Positions 1 through 13,542 are shown, counted from the stretch's first letter. The stretch is 64,000 nucleotides of DNA from Phoronis australis (GCA_002633005.1 NMRA01000290.1:312748-376747), one strand, 5' to 3'. Notes: generated by a model not told the origin, from the sequence alone. Translations and numbers: made by a program.

Positions 1-1430
1 AAAATGACAGACATAACACATTTGATGATCAGACTACACAGTGTCTTCTGTAATTTAGTAGAAAAAAATACAGGGTCTAAAAGAAAGGATAAAAAATGGC
101 TTAACATCAACATCTGGCATTTTGAAAAATGCTCCGGCATTGTCTCAAATATTTATACCCACTTCCGCTAAAAGAAATCTCAGTTCAAAATAAGACTAAT
201 GCCTAGCTCCATTTTAAGAACTATCAAGTTTCAAAAATGTAACAAAAAGAATAGGATTTCTGATGAGGACAGAGGTTTAACCCCCTGTAGTTCCACTATC
301 ACAATGCTAGACTTCTATACTGCTAATCAAGTAGAACAGGTCACTTACTCAATGAGTAGAAATTACGATATCTTTCCACTCACTTTGCATGGAAATTATT
401 GCCCAAATGGTCATTTTTCAAATAGTGGAAACTTTACCAAATGTTGTTTCATACCGACTACACATTACAAACCAAGTTAGTTGAGAAGAAATTTGGCAAA
501 AGAGAATTTCACTTGTCAGCCATATTGTGTGCTAAAAATGTGAAGTGTTTGATAACTGGGTGTGCCTTATTTAAACATTCAAAAGCAATGAAGATGAGCA
601 CACACATATTTTACAATAAAATCAAAAAAGAACACGAGTCATTTAAACTCTATCATTACATCATCACTGAAGTTTTAAGCAGTATACCAAATTCAAAATG
701 TAATAAACCATTTTAAAATCCAACAAAATAACTGATTAAACAGCACTACACACTCACAAAAACTAGAAACTTTTCTTCTAGTAAGTTATGCTGTTTTTTT
801 TTCAACAAAATCTTAGTTATTTTATACACAATTTTTATCAGAGGCAATCTTTCATTGCATGAACACAAAACAATCTTGGTAAATTAAAAAAGTTATAAAC
901 TAAATGTTGAAAGGACGTTTTCAAACTTGTGGTGAAATTTCACCAATATCGAATAAAAATAATTGCACTTTTTATTTCTCAAGGTTTCATACAATACACA
1001 TTAGTGATGATAATATGAAAAAAGTAAAGCATTAATTGTTGTTACTTAACTTTTCTAAAAATTTATGAATACTATTTCATTTGTCTCGCGTGCCTTATTG
1101 CAAAGATCAATCAAAGACACAACATCATTGTCTCCATCTAGTGTTATGGAAAGTATCAAGCCAACATACCAGTATATCAATGCAAAACAGAAAGTGATAA
1201 CCAGTTCTTCTAAAACCTTGTCATGTCTGACCTTGACAAAAAAAATTTCAGAACACTTTCATATTGATACCAAGTGTAATTAAAATAGATCAAGTGTTAT
1301 GTGGATTTAACGATCTAATAAACAAACAGTTTAAACTAATCAATTTCTGGGGAAAAGTTGCCGATCTGATCAAGACTCATTCTTAACCACTGAACACAGT
1401 GTTCTCCACGTCCACTTTTAACGTGTCGCA

Positions 1431-1530
1431 GCGTCCTGTTTGGCCGAGCGCGAGTCCTGTTTAAATGTCCCGCGTCCTGTTTAAAAATCCACAGCCTGTT
1501 TAAAAATCCCGCGACCAGTTTAAAAATATA
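1431..1530. repeat. Degenerate minisatellite, unit about 21 bp, about 5 copies
   Basis: A core resembling GCGTCCTGTTTAAAAATCC recurs about every 17-22 bp, with substitutions such as CGACCAGTTTAAAAATA. The copies have drifted in both sequence and length. The block is GC-rich at its left end and lies outside any gene model. Confidence 0.65.
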
Positions 1531-3289
1531 GGGACTACTTTTTAAAAAAGGCGTCGTCGTCGTTAATAAGTTCTTCACTGGTTCAAATTACGCTTGACAG
1601 CAACTGGCCATAGCCCATTGAAACTGAATAAAGGCTAAGCCTAAGGAAGTGGGTGGTCTCTTGTGGACAGCCTAATCACCGGACTCACTCAAGCGGCAGA
1701 CCGGGGCCCACCAGTCTATTTATGATGTAACGCGGGTGTAAATAATCTCTCAATTATCTTTTCAATTCATCCTGAACAACTAGTTAATTTAAACAAAGGC
1801 CCAGTGCTACCTATACGCCTAATCCACTACCTGCTCACTGGAGGTGCAGTCCGGTACGAAAGTCGCTGATCGTTGCGTTAGGCCTTTTCGCTTTTGCAGT
1901 CACCTTTTTGTGTTCGGCGGAGAACTAATCATGTTACCCGTTGAAAATAAAATAATTAAGGCTCGGTGGTTAGTTCCGCAAAGTATATGTTGTCAGCAAA
2001 GACACCGTTGCGCAGCAGTTTATGCAACGGCCGTCTTCTGGGAGGCCAGAATTTTGGTTTTTGTAGCACATTTTTCAATATTCCGTGGTCCCCACAACAG
2101 ACTTTACCGATACCAGTCTCAAAAACATTTGCATGAAACTGCCTTTGATGGTTCTCAATGGTTGTTGTTTGTTATATTTCTCACATGCTAACGACGATGC
2201 CCAAAAGAATGAGCACATTACTTACAGATAATAATGAAATAACATGATGTTCTTCATGTAAATACATATTGGTACATGTATTTCAGGTCATCAATGAAAG
2301 TAGATTAAATTGAAGTCCCTTTATTTTCAACAATAACCATCGTTAAGCAAATCAGTGAGCAGCAGTCTGAACACGAAAACAATATTTTCAATTCAAAAAT
2401 CACGAAAAAACCCAAAAGCTTACGTAATGCAGGTATTGAGTGAATGATCTCACATTTTACATTGTGCAGCCCTTGACTTACTAACTGCACTGTCCGACCA
2501 GCCTTAATTTGGTAGTTGCCAATTAATGCTTTTTAAAGCCATTGCAAATTTAATCAAGGAAATTCTGCCCAGAAATGCCCAATTTAGTAAATACTTGGAC
2601 ATAGTTTTATGTTAGACTCAACAGCAGTGTTTTCCTGCCAAGACAACATCTACGGAAGTCAACCCAACTACCCCAGTCATTCGGGAACCTGTCAGACACA
2701 GCATATGAAAGTATTAATGCCTCTGAACTCCGCTGTCTTTCACTTGAGTCTCACCCAAATCAATAGCTATCTAAAAATACCAAGACAGAAAATCTGAACA
2801 AAGTTCAGGCCAATTTGCATCAAAATGAGTCTGTAATCCTTCGAGCAAACTTTTCCACCGGACAATCAGTAGTAATCTGGAAGCGCTCTAGGGAGCAAAA
2901 TCAAGTGAAAAGCTTTGATGTGAGGTCGACCAAGAACAGTAGCAACAATGACCCAGACACCCATGGTTCCAATGTCATAAGTCAATAAAATGATATACAT
3001 CAAATCTGAAAATGCCAAAACTTAAGAATGGCAAACTGAAGCAAAACACCAATCACAAACTGCAGATAGGTCTTGAGGATATATATCTACAAACTGAATT
3101 TCAGAAGAGCTACATGCATAAGCGATTATCCCAAAAAGGCTATCACAGCGCCATCTTGTGTCCAATTTCATCCAGAAAACTAAAGACCATGAGCTTTTTA
3201 CAAGATATGCAATGGAGCGTACATTTCACGGTGATCCCACAAAAATTGCGATCTGTAACGCGAGTGCTATGCACCAGTTAAAGCGCAGT

Positions 3290-4200
3290 GAGCAATTTTT
3301 TAATAAGAGAACAGACCAATAAATCTCGAATAACTTGTAAAGGGCAAGAAGGAGAAAGAAACAGGTTTAACTTAACTGATAACACTTGAGAAGATCTATC
3401 CACATACCAACTTTCAGAAAGGTCTGTCAAGGGATACTGAAGATAGGCATGAAAACAACTAATTAAGAGCAAGCACTGCAAAATCTTAAATACTTCGAAA
3501 ACAGTAAGTAGCAGAAAAAACGGATGACATACTTTCGATGAATTAATCTATCCATGTAAAAAATCCCCCTAGAGAGGGAGAGCTATGGTTCGGCAAACAA
3601 ACATTATTTCTATAAGTTGTGGACAATCACAAATCACAACAATGTCAGGTTTTGAAAAATGAAAAAAGACTAATTTTGAGAATTTTGAGAATTATTTTTG
3701 TTTGAAATTGGTGAGATTTACTGCAAGGGATGTCAGTAACAGCCTAGACTAAACTACACAAAAAACAAAATTTGCACTCCTTTGCAATCACCCTTGCCCT
3801 AGAAAATGTAGTGAGTTCTAGTGCTGAGTAGTTGGACACCACAAGTACCTGTCAAACTTTGGATGGCGTCCATATAAAATTGATCAACAGAGAAACGAGA
3901 GCGCTCGGAGGAGCGACACTTGGCGAAATTACGCGAAAACAGGACGATGGGGAGGACGACGACGACGATCATGACGACTAGCGAGAAACGAAAAATATCT
4001 TATGAAAGCCCGTTCCAAACTCTATCTAAATTGATAGTTTCGCAACATTGCATAATTTTTTCGAAAATATTAAAATTTTGCGTTTTTTGAAATTCAAAGT
4101 CAAATAACTCGAAAACGGTAAGTCTGAGAAAAACGTTAACGCAGAACTTTTGAAAGAACATATTTCAAGGAATCCATATCCAAAAATTCACGTCATTTGC
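3290..4200 (-). repeat. Dispersed repeat, minus-oriented copy
   Basis: Read on the minus strand, 3300-3480 resembles the plus-strand segment at 7530-7700. Shared strings include a phrase close to GGTATGTGGATAGATCTT followed by a pyrimidine-rich stretch, and a phrase close to CAAGTTATTCGAGATTT. The same orientation continues toward 4.2 kb with a short GAC-repeat run. I do not recognise a coding capacity or a named element class, and the borders are approximate. Confidence 0.5.
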
Positions 4201-7200
4201 TCTTCCCGTTCAAAATGCAACTGCAGAACGATGGAGAATGGGTGAAAATGCGCCAGGCCACTTGCTAACTGAACAATGCAGTTGACAGACTGAGAATAGA
4301 AACACATGTCCTCACCACACTTGAGTCCATCAATGGTACCAACTCAAGGCAGATTTATTTAAAACATGATGTTTGACCTAGCCAGGGCAGTAGACATCAC
4401 TATGTGACTTTGTTAGAGGATGACAACTCAAGCATGTGAGAGATAATAGGTTATACTGATGTTACTTGCCAGCAGCCCTTCTTGCTAACAAAACTGATTT
4501 GGCAGTAACTAACCCTTTTACAAACAAAACTCATTTGAAAGTAGTCCTTCTTGTCAACAAAACTTTTCTACAGGTCAAAATATAAAATGCCAAATGAAAC
4601 TGCCAAACTTTACAAGATATCATGGAATTTAGAAAACAAAACCTGACATCAAATTTTTTTCAAGTATTTCAGTGCTTATTTTAATTTAAACCCACGCTGC
4701 TCTCCTGTTACCGCATCTTGAATTTAACTCCTCACTTTTGCAGAGGTAGAGAAATGCATCGAACGATTGACCTAGTTTTCAAACAGTAGGGCCGCCAGCA
4801 CACTTCTGAATGGACATGAATTAAGAAGAACAGCTTACTGTACCTCACAATTTTTGATGTCCTTGCAACTCACCATGTAACAGAAATACTTACAATGACA
4901 AATGGAAAACTTATTTTAAAGCAGAACAGTAACTAACATGGTGGCAGCTGGCAACCTACAACTACAGTACCAATTGAACTCTGGACGTGATGCATTGTAG
5001 GCGAATACTGTAGAATTGGAGGGGGCAACGTGGTACGCCGCGAAGTGACTATTATCTTTGTGTTCCGTAAGTACAAGTGTTGTCTACGACACTCCAAGAA
5101 TTGTGCTCACATACAGTTTCCACAGCTAAGCCTACTAGATAAAGCACAGTCCTGATTTACTGTATATTGTGATCACCAAGGAAACAACAATCATTGATTG
5201 CTGTTACAAGCAATCACAGCCCATGCCTGGAAATACAACTCTCACCGATTGCATGGGCTTGATTCACGTCTCTGGGATAAGAGTGAATCATCAGCGACAG
5301 AAGTCATGGCAACTACACAACACATTTATGTTTGGCAAAAAACATCATAATTGGTTCTGGTCTAGCTTGACCTGCGCCTCACTGCATAAAAAAGGATAAT
5401 GACCATTTCAGCAGCCGCAGTGTTCTCCACAACCTGTTTCGACTTGCCACTGCGCATTGTCGTGATGAGTTGGGCTTACTCACGTCGAGTTTAAAAGCCT
5501 ATTCAATGAGTTTGCAGTATTGGTTTGTCAGTCATTTCTTAGCCAAATTTGGACATTTTGGATTTTTGGTGCCAGGTCAATGGATTTATTCCAAGACTTA
5601 ACACACAAACTCCGCACAGTATGGACACAGACTTTCGAACACATGCATGAATTTTGTAATTCCTATCAAGTTTGAATTTTCTGTTGTGGAGAACACTGGC
5701 AGGCACCAGAAAGTGTAGGGGAAGAACCAGCACAGCTGGAATAAGAATGATTTTAGCATCAAATAACTTTTTCTTTAGAAAATATCAACAACTAAACAAA
5801 AACGGACCACTGCATCAACTTTCAAAAAGCACAGACCAGAACCAGTTATCTTTTTGCTTTGGTCAAGGTACAAACTTCATATACTTTCAAAGAGGACTTT
5901 CTAGCAAACACTGCAGCTTCAAAAGCAGGTCAGCAACAACAGTAGGCTTTCACCAAGACAAAACAGCCTGGTGAAGCATAACAAACAGCCTATTTGGAAT
6001 TCATGATTGACATTAGGTGATATTAAGGAACTGTGAACAAACAAGGAGGGGCAGTTTCTTGCTGTCAATAGTGAAGTCTTACATGAGAACTCTTATATAA
6101 GTAAGTCAATGCCTACAACCCCATTTTCAAATTCCCAATTTTAGGGTTGGCCAATAGAAGGTTATCTCAAGTTCCTGATGGTTTGGATGTTGTTGGGGGT
6201 AACAAAAATGAAATCCTATCACACTAAGGACAGTCATGAGACTAATTTTATGAGAGTAAAAGTCATAATTTGATTTTCATATTTTAGCTAGCTATACAAG
6301 GCAAAATTCAGCTTTAAATGACGGATGACACAAAGTCAACAGCAACTTTTGAGAGTCATATTCAATCCCAGAGTCTAACTCTGCAAAATTTGCCGTTACT
6401 TTTACTACTACTGCATGTTCAAGGACAAAAAGGAAAGAATTGGCCTTTATACAAAGAGCCTTCAAGACATTACGAACGCAAAGGATTGTGGGATAACTAT
6501 CATATCTGGAGCAGCACTGTTAGCTAACGTAGGTATAGGATAAGCAGCAACAGCTTCATTTTAGTAGCATTTTAGGCAGCCATCTAAGAGTAAACAGGTA
6601 GCATTTATCCGATAGCAACTGCCAGCTTATCGAGCAGACGATCAACTTCACGACAATTGTTTGAATCTCGATTGCTGGACTCAAAGTCTATGAAACTGTT
6701 GCCCTTAGGAGGTACATGCACTCCATGAAATGCCAATGAACCTCAACAAATCATAACGCCTACAGTTTCGCCAACTATACAAAGAAGTGAATGTGCCGAT
6801 TAGTCTCAAATCAAAATTCATCATTGTGTACGGTCTTTAAAGCTGATTGTTGACAAGGCAGATTTATACTTTTCATTGAACACAACTGACGGTAATGTCT
6901 GGTATTTCTTCAAAAATTCCAAAACACTACAATATCACTGGAATAACACCTTTTTCTTCAGTTTTATAAAACCAAAATGAATTGTACCACACACACACAC
7001 TTCTACTTGAAATATCTGAATATCACAAGTTCAATCAGACATATGATTTTTTTTATAAGAGCAAAAAGTGGCAAAATTAGGGATTTATCATTTCTCATGG
7101 TCACAGTGAAATTCACCAACATTACAAATGCCTGTACCAGAAGTCAAACATTTGCCAAGTGGTGTTAAAAACAAAAATACATTGAAACTTACAGAAAGTA

Positions 7201-7359
7201 ATGCTTTTTGACTTTTAAAAGAACAAGTCAACTCTTCACTTATTTTTTCCAAGCATGCTGCTTTGTCATTAAATTTGTTCGTTTTGTTTCTTTGTTTGCA
7301 AGCTACAGGTCGCAATTATATTTGGATCAACTTGAAATTTACACACAACATGTGTCCCT

Positions 7360-8010
7360 TGAATGGTTCGAAGCCTATTTTTCTTGGTTGAAATTGGATA
7401 CAAAATGGTGCTGAGGCGGCCATTTTTCCCTTTTTCCTTAGCGGAGCTATGGCTCCACTGTTTCTGAAATTTTTTTCTGTGGATAGATCAGTCCAAGAGC
7501 TATTGCAAGTGTCTCATTTATTTTTCTCTAGCTCTTATCCATCTCAAGTTATTCAAGATTTTCCGACAATTGGTCTCCAAATAACTGAGTTTTTGTGCTG
7601 TATCTTCGGCGATCTTAGACGGATCTGTCTGAAATTTGGTAAGTGGATAGATCTTTTCAATTGCTATCAACAGTGTGAAACCCATTTCCTGCTGAGACTT
7701 AAAATTCTCGCGATACTCGAGATTTACTGCTCAAGTGACTGCTCTTTTGTTGACTTTACGTATAGCTGCACTTTGTAAGCCTATCATAGTGATGCTAGAG
7801 ATCGCATTTTTCAACTGATCTACATGAAATTTATTACTGTTAACTTAGTCCGAGGATTTTTGTTGTTGGGCGAAATCGCACGTAAGATGGCACAGTGATG
7901 GCCATTTTTCGAGTTATGTTTGCGGAGCCCTAGCTCCGCAATTCTTTAACCAAACCTTTTCAAATTTGGTATGTATTTTAATACGTTGCTTTTGTCATCA
8001 CTGAATTTTA
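7360..8010 (+). repeat. Dispersed repeat, plus-oriented copy
   Basis: This segment carries GCGGAGC...GCTCC phrases at about 7440 and 7921, and the GGTAAGTGGATAGATCTT phrase shared with the minus-oriented copy at 3.3-4.2 kb. Part of it (about 7728-7775) also resembles 18305-18345, where a CTGCTCTTTTRTTGACTT phrase is shared. Open frames in it look accidental. The element class is unknown. Confidence 0.5.
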
Positions 8011-10950
8011 ACGTAGAAAATTTTAAAGGATGACTGCAACATTACAAATAATGAAAAAACAACCAAGTGTTGTTTTCAGCAACTATACAACAGAAAGTAT
8101 GTATTAATGAAATAAAATTTTCATCATGCTTATTTTTTCGTGAACAATTTGATAAAATGAAATTCTACTTGTTAGCTTCATGGTAAGCTAAATAAATGCA
8201 GAATTTGGTAGTTCAGCTCTATAGCACAAAATAGGACAACCAAGTAAAATATTTTACTTTTCTTAACAAAAATAAAGATCAGAAAAATTTAGTGTGCAAT
8301 TAGCTTGGTTTGTACAGTGCTGGTAATAAAACAAAATTTGGTAATGTTTAAATTAACTTGCAAGGTAATTAGCTTTTGAAAGTAAGAAAAACAACAAAAT
8401 TGATACAAAGTAAGTGGGAATTCACAACAAGCGCAATTATTAGCAATTATGAGTCGTTCTGTTGAAGCAAAAGACAAAAGGGAAAAGGAGAGGGTAAGGC
8501 TTTAAAACAGCAGTTTATTTACAAAGAGATGTGTCAGGGTTGCCTCTCTAATTGTGTTGACAGCAGTTAACTGTTTACCCTATAATTTAGGTCAAGCAGA
8601 ACAAGCTGAGTGTTTGACCTCCCAAATTTGAGAATTTCAAGGTCACAAACAACTGGAGCTCAGACTTTTACCTGGACAATTTTACACTGTCAAAAAATAG
8701 GCACAGTGGAATTCAGTTATGGGGGAAAAGGTGATTTTCTGAAGAAGGATCCTGGCCTTCTCCGTCACTGACAAATGCTCTAATGGCTGACCTTAATTTC
8801 ACTCCATAAACATCATAGGGATTAAAGCGATAAATGTCTGACAGACAACGGCAATAAATAGCGATTGTGGTAAACTCAAAGAAAACAATGAATTTTTGCT
8901 TTTATAGCTCTGGTCAACGCTAATAACTTCAAAAAGACTATCCAACAATAATCCCCACAGTGCGTTTTTATGCGAAAAAAATGATATTGTCCGTTTAAAT
9001 TCTAGCAGTAGTTGGAAGATATTTGGATAAATACATACGTGCTGATATGGTTACACAAAACTCTAATTAATCAATCTCAAGTCAATAATAACAAATCTTG
9101 TGAGCCGAGTTTACACAAACTGTACATCATGTCTACAAATTACTGGTCGTCTTTCATATGTTGCTTGTGTCTTGGGCATTCAGTCACATTAAACACAAAC
9201 AAGCATAGAGTCATAGAGTATAACGAACAAACGTGGTGATGATAATCACGTGTCCCTGGCCAATCATGTTATCAAGGATTTCGTGAATACAATCAAATAC
9301 CGGTAGATGCTGCAGTTACCGACGCATAAGAATATAAAATAGTGAAAATAAAACGACCAGCGTCGCTACTAAAATATATTAAAATATTCCCCACGTTTCG
9401 AGCAATGAGCTCTTTGTCAAGGGTATGATAGAGACTGCTGAATAGATGGATATACCCTGGTAAATAAAATTGCACAGGTGACCGCATAGACAGCATGAAA
9501 AACAGGATATCGTGGCAACACTCATAATACCCACTTGCTGCGTACAGTTTGCCCTACTTCAACAATTCTACAGTTTCCGTCCCACCTGATACATGCAAAA
9601 ATACAGCGGATTTCCCTTACATTTAACTATATCGAGTATAATCTTCAACATAACTGAGCCTCCTAGGGAAACAAAATGTCGGAGAATCAATGTTAGATGA
9701 AACTAACTCACTGAGTGATTACATGGTATTAATGCATGCCACAGATGGAAAATGTTACAGTATCACTTAGACTGTACCACCCATTTAGCAGCTACATATT
9801 CTGTGGTTCTTTTTAGTACTATAAATATGGTTCATAAATCTGCGACACAACAGTTGAGAGACTTAACACCTTTAATAATAGTAATAGTCACAGGGGTCCC
9901 CCATTTTGAGAACAATTTCCTCCGCGGAATATCGGGCATAAAACTGGTTCTCAAAATCCAGGATTTCTAACTATTGCTACTTTTCTTTAGGAAATTTTAG
10001 AACCTAATCTTAATGTACCCTCATCATTACCAAATTCCGCGACTTAAAATTCCAGTGACATCAATTATAGAAGCTATGATATAAATGTTGGTAGTTATAA
10101 CTTTGGTAAATTCTGATTATATTTTGTACCCAGACAAGACACCAAGTGGGTTTAGAAGGAATTATCTGAGGGGTGTGTTAATGCAAACAACAGCTGAAGA
10201 GATGTAGGAATCTATAAATCTTACAGTAAATGCTGATGATGAACTACAACCTAAAACAAATAAGGACTACAATTTTCTCCAGTTCGGGTTCTACTCTCTA
10301 TTAAATGATGTCAAGATCCCAGGGTGCAACAGAGTTCATACAATACAATGCCACAGAGAAATTTATTGTTTATTAAGAAAACTGAATAAACAGTAAAATC
10401 TCACCAATGCAAAACGCAACATAGAGGGCATGAGGTTCTTTGTGCTTAGAGCTTAAATAAAAAGTGGCACAAAATAAATGTTCTACATTTTCAAGTTATG
10501 TACTAGATAACATTGCATCAAGTTTTGAAACTTGGTGCTCACGACAATGTCAGAAGACTTTGACCAACAAATAACGGGGAACTTAAGCAGTTATTATTGT
10601 AAGAAGTTGATTGTTTAAAAAGCCTTGAGTTGTACTGCTGTATAATTCAGAGAAAGACAAAAGTCTGAAATAATCACTGAACAATGTACTGATTAAAAAA
10701 AAAGACACATCAATCATGATTGTAGGACTAATAGACTTGTTTCTGTAAACCAACACAAAATAGTATTATGACATGAATAGACAACAGGCACTAGGGAAAT
10801 CTCTGTGGCAGATAAGGTCAAAAGCTTGGTGTTGGAAATACCACAGAACTTCACAACCCCAAAACAATGCATGGGGAAACAGTCAACAGAGCACAACTGA
10901 ATGGTTACACTTAATTAACTTTGGCGGTTTTTCTCAGTCTACCACCTAAA

Positions 10951-11000
10951 ACATCTGATTGGTTATTGATGATAACTTCTGGCTTACAGACCAATCAGAT
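10951..11000. mobile_element. Short foldback (MITE-like) element, copy 1
   Basis: ATCTGATTGGT at 10953-10963 is the inverse of ACCAATCAGAT at 10990-11000, with about 26 bp between the arms. A related structure with the same arms lies at 21347-21400, so this is a repeat family rather than a chance hairpin. It may be the core of a longer non-autonomous DNA element. No target duplication was established. Confidence 0.5.
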
Positions 11001-11151
11001 TTCTTAGTCAGTAAAGTCAAACAAGTGTAGTCAAGCTTCATAAGGAGTTATTTAAATTGTTTAACCCAGACCCCAAAACTAAGTAATTATGTAGAATTTT
11101 ATCTAATTCATGTAATAACTTTATATATCAGTAATTTAAGATAGAACTTAC

Positions 11152-11234
11152 CTATAGAAAAAGAAACAAATGCAACAGAAAACCGTGAGTACGTTGATAT
11201 GACATCCTCAGCTAACCTTGGCTCTCTGTAGATA
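11152..11234 (-). CDS. TLCD1/2-like exon 2
   Basis: The acceptor reads ATGCTTTCAG and the donor GTAAGTTC. The 83 bp (1+81+1) continue the frame of exon 1 and encode YREPRLAEDV and a hydrophobic stretch ending FSIG. It ends in phase 1, so at least one further exon must follow downstream on the minus strand. Confidence 0.72.
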
Positions 11235-13243
11235 CTGAAAGCATAACGAATCAAAAACATGACGAAGTTGTAATAAAATATAATGAATGCGGAAGGTGCG
11301 AAAGGTGTTGTTGGCAGACAATAGAGTGACCCTTCAGGGGCAAATATTAAGAAAATATCAAGAGGGTAGGCGTGAGACACAGCAACCAAGGAAAGGGATA
11401 AAAAGGTAACTTAATGTGTGGCTAGTTTATAAGCTACATTTCACAGACATTTCCAGAAAGGAATGACCAAATGAATGAGCATGGTACCAACTATGGTTGG
11501 TTAAGACAGAGTAAGTTAAACTAAAAACGAGCAAACCAGCAATATAGTAAAACGTCACCCAATCAATATTTCCTAAGACAGTGTTTAAAATAAGGTGGAA
11601 AAACCACCTTGGTAACCTGACCTAAGCTGGCAGAGATTTGCTGTTAGCAGTGTTGTGTGGTTCATTTATAAGTCAACAGTCAAGACCATAGAAAAATGTA
11701 AATATTTGACTGAAACTCCATATCACGAAAATTGGTGCTATGTTTCGAAAGAAATTTTCATCTACTATGGTTTTTGAGAGTTGAACTAAGTCAGAAGTCA
11801 GACAATAAGAATTCACCAGTAATTCAATATAAAATTTGATGTGACTTCTGAACTTTGACAAGACCAAAGTGAAGCATTAAAATACGCCAACAACTACACC
11901 ACAAACAGTACTAGTGTAAGGAAAATGGCCACTAGATGGCGCAGAACATGTCGAATCAGTCCGGAAATGGGATGGTGTTGCCGTCTCTCTAATAGACAAC
12001 TATTTGCCAGCATTTCTGAGAATTCATCTTGAACAAGAAATGGGTCATGTTATGAATATCAGTGTTTAGCCTTTCTGGACTAAAATTTACTAAAAAGACA
12101 TGGTCACATGACCAAGTTAATGGCAGATTGGGAAAAGGTCAAATATTAAATATTAAATTATACAGCTTTCTACAAACAGTAAATAACGCTTTTACTACAT
12201 TAAAATCTACAGTGTTGCGTAGATAATTGGCTAACCTTGCTAGTATCAGAGCTATCTTTTTATCTTTTTTGTAAATGAAGAACACTGGACTGAGATAAAT
12301 CCAAACGTTACCTGGAACTTAAAGACCATTAGATTGAAAAAACACCATGCATTATATGATGGTAATAGTCTGATAGCTGGGTCTCCGAGGTTAAAGAGAA
12401 CCAGTTACTTCCACTGAATAACTGGGAGCAAATGGTTCTCAAATCACTTTAAATCACTGGGACCCACCAATCAGACCATACAAAAATGATAAGCAGTTAT
12501 TGATCAGTTCCGCGCGCTCAGGTGAGATGCTAGATAAGGCTGAACCTCAAAGGTCAAAGTTAAAAGTTTCAGGTTCTATTTTGGCACAACGGTCAGAGAG
12601 CTCATATTGGTTATGTAATAAAAGTGAGATGTCTACCTCAAAATATATAACATGTGGCAACTAAAACATTTTTTTTCAGTTTGTCTTTGATTCTGCATAG
12701 TCAAAAATATAAAATTAGATCATTAACAATGCATTAGTTATCAAAGAAAACTGAGTGTGAAATCACTTGATCTGGTGCTTTAACTGTTCATTTGGGCTTA
12801 CGTAACCAATGGCAATGTAATGAAAGCACCTCTGTAGTGGGCAACTCCAGTGAACAGGGCCAGGAGTAGGCCTACTAGTACTAGTAGTAAATCACTGCAC
12901 GATTTCTCAGCCTGAGTTTCCCCATTGAGTCTACGAATGTCAGGGCGTTAAAATATCTCACAAATTAGTTACAAAATTAACGATGCAAAAGACCACTTGC
13001 AACTACAACAGGCTACATAAGCCCACCTATCTCTCTAACTCACCATAGTAGTGACCATGCGCCAGCAATAACAGAGTGCACAAACGATAGCAGAATATTT
13101 CTGTATCTCCAATGATGAGATTTGTGGACCGAATTTGGGATAAGGCCGTAAAATACCACGCAGTCCAATGCTCCAAAGAGAACAATAGACGAGCATATAA
13201 CTGAGGGCCCGAAGAACCCGCTAATTTTTACGTCAGAGTCCAT
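11152..13243 (-). CDS. TLC-domain protein, TLCD1/TLCD2-like, partial (exons 1-2)
   Basis: Two minus-strand exons join in frame: 13243-13044 (start ATG, 66 codons plus 2 bases) and 11234-11152 (1 base, 27 codons, 1 base). The protein begins MDSDVKISGF, followed by a hydrophobic segment (about residues 9-32) and the basic motif HHWRYRNILLSFVHS. The next exon gives IYREPRLAEDV and VAFVSFSIG. The WRWRN-like motif, FVHS, and the P-x-hydrophobic-x-E-D stretch before a Gly fit the start of the TLC domain in TLCD1/TLCD2. These are plasma-membrane proteins of vertebrates and worms that limit incorporation of long polyunsaturated chains into phospholipids and so tune membrane fluidity. A GTG codon at 13267 is in frame upstream, but ATG at 13243 is the reasonable start. 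Exon 2 ends in phase 1 at a good donor. The remaining TLC exons were not found, so the gene is incomplete here. It is head to head with INO80B. Confidence 0.75.
11929..11944 (+). promoter_or_regulatory. CTCF-like motif
   Basis: CCACTAGATGGCGCAG agrees closely with the conserved CTCF core (CCASYAGRKGGCR in vertebrates and flies). It lies about 1.3 kb downstream of the TLCD-like start codon, in intron 1. This is a motif match only. Confidence 0.45.
13044..13243 (-). CDS. TLCD1/2-like exon 1
   Basis: The exon starts at ATG 13243-13241 and ends at 13044, before a GTGAGTTAG donor. It encodes the first membrane segment and the HHWRYRN motif, and leaves two bases (TG) that complete a Cys codon with exon 2. 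Confidence 0.78.
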
Positions 13244-13481
13244 AACTAGTACATCACCAGTTACCACCTAGCACCGCACGTTTGAGTTTGTGAACTTATA
13301 CAATAGGTCAAATATGTGGGATTCGTCGAAGTTAACCTTTAACATCGGCTATGTTCGCTCTCTTCCGAGAAATCAGGACTTCCGTTTTATAGTTTTGCTT
13401 GCCAAGTGCGATCTGGAATACACCATAGTATTCTGCAGTAGACTTCTATGAAATACACCACATCATTTGCTTTGATTTATA
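13244..13481. promoter_or_regulatory. Putative bidirectional promoter, TLCD-like and INO80B
   Basis: Only 238 bp separate the divergent start codons, so the 5' UTRs and both promoters must fit here unless there are upstream non-coding exons. An ACTTCCG motif at 13378-13384 and a CTTCCG at 13361-13366 resemble ETS-factor sites, which are common in animal bidirectional housekeeping promoters. No TATA box is evident at a fixed spacing. Confidence 0.55.
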
Positions 13482-13542
13482 ATGGGTAAGAGAAAGTCAC
13501 TTCCTGACACGGAACTAGAAGAAGACGTTGACGTGGAAACAG
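13482..13542 (+). CDS. INO80B: INO80B exon 1
   Basis: ATG at 13482 opens MGKRKSLPDTELEEDVDVET and the exon ends in phase 1 at a GTAATT donor. No upstream in-frame coding sequence was recognised. Confidence 0.9.

Larger units (their letters stand above)
1..11151. other. Long stretch without a recognisable gene
   Basis: I see only short chance reading frames here, none with a recognisable domain. The stretch holds a degenerate minisatellite near 1.43 kb, a dispersed repeat family (about 3.3-4.2 kb and 7.4-8.0 kb, opposite strands), a short (GAC)n-like run near 3.96 kb and a small foldback element near 10.95 kb. The later exons of the minus-strand TLC-domain gene should lie here or beyond the left edge. 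I searched by eye for the conserved His-His stretch and the following membrane segments and did not find them. Confidence 0.6.

Noticed and set aside
1844-2191. 115-codon open frame, plus strand
   Set aside because: No recognisable domain, no splice partners, and biased toward residues expected from chance. The upstream GC-rich text looks like a repeat.
9293-9496. Minus frame reading GYIHLFSS...LIARNVG as a continuation of the TLC gene
   Set aside because: The phase would fit, but the sequence lacks TLC features. The GCTCGAAACGTGGGG stretch resembles a common repeat motif.
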